This document shows positions 4,510 to 5,989 of a stretch of 5,989 bases of DNA, one piece after another. The stretch is taken from NCBI GenBank assembly GCA_012515885.1, contig JAAYXN010000498.1, positions 1 through 5,989 on the forward strand, read 5' to 3'. Both the position numbers and the translations under genes were made by a program. Source of the stretch: Rhodococcus sp. (in: high G+C Gram-positive bacteria) (GTDB taxonomy: Bacteria; Actinomycetota; Actinomycetes; Mycobacteriales; Mycobacteriaceae). Under the pieces are notes generated by a model, which searched no databases, was not told the origin of the DNA, and saw nothing but the letters and a program-made list of their open reading frames with translations. How positions within the stretch are numbered: position 1 is the first letter of the stretch; the number at the start of each line of letters is the position of its first letter.

Positions 4510-4983
4510 GTGACCTGGAACACAGATGTGGTTCGCCGCACCGCGCTGATTGGTCTTGCTGCTGGACTTCGAGGTTCACTCGGGGTGGCCGCTCCATGGA
4601 TCTCGGCGCTGTGGTTGGACGGACCAGATGCCGACCGATCCAGCCCCCGTCCTTACATGGCAGGCGCCATCGCGATGGGAGAAATCATTGGGGATAAGAA
4701 CATTGGTGATAAGAAACCGCACGCACCATCACGGCTAGGCCCAGCCTCGGTGCTGCCCCGCGTCGCGTCGGGCGCCTATGGCGCGTCCGTATTGGCAAGG
4801 CGCAGTGGTGGTTCCGTCTCGCAAGCGTTTGCGATCGGGGTGGGTGCGTCAGTGCTCGGCGCCTACGTCGGACAGCGCTGGCGTGAAGAAGCGGCGCAGC
4901 GAGGATTGTCTGACCTGCATGCCGCGATCGCTGAAGACGCCGTGGCGGTGGGCTCAGCCTTCGCGGCAACCCGCAGCAGCTGA
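4510..4983 (+). CDS. DUF4126 family small membrane protein
   Basis: This is an integral membrane protein of about 157 residues and unknown function. Hydrophobic, Ala/Gly-rich segments are at about 11-36, 49-60, 80-96 and 103-121, and the C-terminal helix at about 135-153 carries the conserved AIAEDAVAVG. The pattern GLAAGLRGSLGVAAP, GE-x-DK, P-SR, LxxRVASGAYGAS, GAYxGQRWR, AIxEDAVAVG is what I recognise as DUF4126. A five-residue duplication (IGDKN-IGDKK) falls in the GE..DK loop. The start is uncertain: in-frame TTG 4492, GTG 4510 and GTG 4528 all lack a good ribosome-binding site. I chose 4510 because a TAATGT hexamer at 4497-4502 would place the transcript start at about 4510, fitting leaderless translation. 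It follows isochorismate synthase by 72 bp with no terminator seen, so read-through is possible but a shared function is not implied. Confidence 0.8.
   Translation: MTWNTDVVRRTALIGLAAGLRGSLGVAAPWISALWLDGPDADRSSPRPYMAGAIAMGEIIGDKNIGDKKPHAPSRLGPASVLPRVASGAYGASVLARRSGGSVSQAFAIGVGASVLGAYVGQRWREEAAQRGLSDLHAAIAEDAVAVGSAFAATRSS
4686..4715 (+). repeat. 15-bp in-frame tandem duplication in the DUF4126 gene
   Basis: CATTGGGGATAAGAA (4686-4700) is followed directly by CATTGGTGATAAGAA (4701-4715), matching at 14 of 15 bases. It encodes IGDKN then IGDKK, doubling the Asp-Lys that is normally single in the GE..DK loop between the second and third hydrophobic segments. Confidence 0.85.
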
Positions 4984-5003
4984 CGTCGTGCTGCGGGTTG
5001 CCG
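4964..5003. terminator. Hairpin overlapping the DUF4126 stop codon, likely bidirectional terminator
   Basis: A perfect 15-bp inverted repeat (4964-4978 with 4989-5003, CGGCAACCCGCAGCA and its complement) encloses a ten-base loop that contains the TGA stop (4981-4983). The left arm is coding sequence for the last residues. No U-tract follows on either strand, as is common for GC-rich actinobacterial terminators. It sits between convergent genes, 23 bp from the acyl-CoA dehydrogenase stop. Confidence 0.65.
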
Positions 5004-5025
5004 GGCGAAAGTAACGGCCCAGCGG

Positions 5026-5989
5026 CTACAGTCCGAGGTCCTTCGCGATGATGGTCTTCATGACTTCGCTTGTGCCACCGTAGATGCGGCTGACGCGGGT
5101 GTCGGTGTAGAGGCGTGCAATCGGGTATTCACTGATGTATCCGTAGCCGCCATGCAACTGAAGGCACTTGTCGATGATGCGCGCAGCGGTCTCTGTCGCG
5201 AACAGTTTGACGCGGGCAGCATCGGCGACCGTCAACTCGCCTTCGTCGTGCAGCGTCAACGCACGGTCGGTGAGAAACTGGATTGCCTGAACCTCTGTAG
5301 AGCATTCCGCGAGAACAAACTTCGTGTTCTGGAAACTCGACACCGGCTTGCCGAAAATCTGGCGATCCCGTGTGTAGTTCAATGCGTGAGTGAGCGCCGC
5401 TGCCGACATCGCCGACGCGCCCATAGCGATGGAGAGCCGCTCCTGCGCGAGATTGTGAATGAGGTACGAAAACGCCTCGCCTTCCTCGCCAAGCAGGTCC
5501 GACGTCGGCACGCGTACATCGCTAAACGAAAGTTCCGCAGTATCGGACGTGCGCAAACCGATCTTGTCGAGTTTGCGTCCCACCGTGTAGCCCTCGGACT
5601 TCGTGTCCACCACCAAGATGCTGAGCCCGGCGCGACGATTGTCCGGTGTGGCCGGGGAGGTGCGGCACACAACAAGAACCCGATCGGCTTGAACACCGCC
5701 GGTAATAAACGTTTTCGCACCGTTTAGGACATAGTGGCTGCCGTCTTCAGACAGCGTCGCCGTCGTCGAGATGTTTGCCAAATCCGACCCGGTGCCCGGC
5801 TCGGTCATAGCGATCGCAAACATGATGTTGCCGTCCGCGAAACCGGGCAGCCACCGCTGCTTTTGTTCCTGGTTTGCGTACTCAAGCAGGTACGGAAGGA
5901 TCAGGTTGCAGTGCACCGAGTAGGCGCCAAAAGACACGCCTGCTGCGGAGGTTTCTTCGACAACGACAGCGGCATATTTGAAGCTGGAT
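5026..5989 (-). CDS. Acyl-CoA dehydrogenase, partial (N-terminus outside window)
   Basis: The visible part is 320 C-terminal residues of a flavin-dependent acyl-CoA dehydrogenase, which oxidises acyl-CoA to trans-2-enoyl-CoA and passes electrons to electron-transfer flavoprotein. The frame stays open to the window edge (5988), so the GTG at 5937 is not the start; the residues before it, KYAAVVVEETSAAG, are normal family sequence. Visible blocks are EQKQRWLP, the FAD/substrate motif AIAMTEPGTGSDLA, NGAKTFITGG, LDKIGLRTSDTAELSFSDVRVP, RQIFGKP, LQLHGGYGYISEYPIARLYTDTR, and IYGGTSEVMKTIIAKDLGL at the end. The catalytic Glu of the medium/short-chain enzymes (IYEGTSE) is Gly here (IYGGTSE). Instead the Glu of NLAQERL, at codon 5440-5442, sits where the long-chain and isovaleryl-CoA dehydrogenases have their base. 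This suggests a long- or branched-chain acyl substrate (inference). Confidence 0.93.
   Translation of the reverse strand, partial: SSFKYAAVVVEETSAAGVSFGAYSVHCNLILPYLLEYANQEQKQRWLPGFADGNIMFAIAMTEPGTGSDLANISTTATLSEDGSHYVLNGAKTFITGGVQADRVLVVCRTSPATPDNRRAGLSILVVDTKSEGYTVGRKLDKIGLRTSDTAELSFSDVRVPTSDLLGEEGEAFSYLIHNLAQERLSIAMGASAMSAAALTHALNYTRDRQIFGKPVSSFQNTKFVLAECSTEVQAIQFLTDRALTLHDEGELTVADAARVKLFATETAARIIDKCLQLHGGYGYISEYPIARLYTDTRVSRIYGGTSEVMKTIIAKDLGL

Noticed and set aside
5152..5727. 191-codon plus-strand frame opposite the acyl-CoA dehydrogenase
   Set aside because: It is antisense to conserved acyl-CoA dehydrogenase sequence, with no ribosome-binding site or recognisable domain.

Overview
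The window reads as ordinary chromosome of a high-GC Gram-positive bacterium. The likeliest source is a mycolic-acid actinobacterium of the Rhodococcus/Gordonia/Hoyosella/Mycobacterium kind. This rests on GC-rich codon use, frequent GTG/TTG start candidates, a textbook IdeR/DtxR-type iron box, an FabG-like enzyme of the actinobacterial 'VHLRG' type, and fatty-acid enzymes next to a small DUF4126 membrane protein. The genus assignment is inference only. Nothing looks mobile: no transposase, integrase, tRNA, rRNA or CRISPR array was seen.

Layout. Two co-directional short-chain dehydrogenases (33-794 and 819-1571, +) form an operon, apparently the tail of a longer one whose previous gene ends in a TGATG overlap at 31-35. 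A strong, nearly symmetrical hairpin (1578-1625) closes the operon and also closes the convergent SRPBCC/START-like gene (1635-2090, -). A 194-bp divergent promoter region with several inverted repeats and one tandem repeat separates that gene from an O6-methylguanine-DNA methyltransferase (2285-2815, +). After a roughly 110-bp convergent spacer comes a stand-alone aryl carrier protein (2924-3145, -). It is divergent from an EntC-type isochorismate synthase (3298-4437, +), and the 152 bp between them carry a 16/19 match to the IdeR/DtxR box. A DUF4126 membrane protein (about 4510-4983, +) follows. Its last codons form one arm of a hairpin with its stop codon in the loop. It converges on an acyl-CoA dehydrogenase (5026 to beyond 5989, -), which the window edge cuts.

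How the genes work together. The clearest functional unit is the iron-regulated divergent pair. Isochorismate synthase makes the precursor of salicylate or 2,3-dihydroxybenzoate, and the aryl carrier protein would hold the activated aryl acid during catechol- or salicylate-capped siderophore assembly. The isochorismatase, aryl-AMP ligase and NRPS are not here, so the pathway must be split across the genome or lie outside the window. The two SDRs and the acyl-CoA dehydrogenase suggest acyl-CoA/lipid metabolism but have no proven link to each other. The methyltransferase is a DNA-repair gene with its own promoter region.

No clearly undescribed system was found. The most useful leads are the split siderophore locus, the inverted repeats in the two divergent promoters, and three short tandem duplications (14-15 bp), two of which add exactly five codons to a protein.
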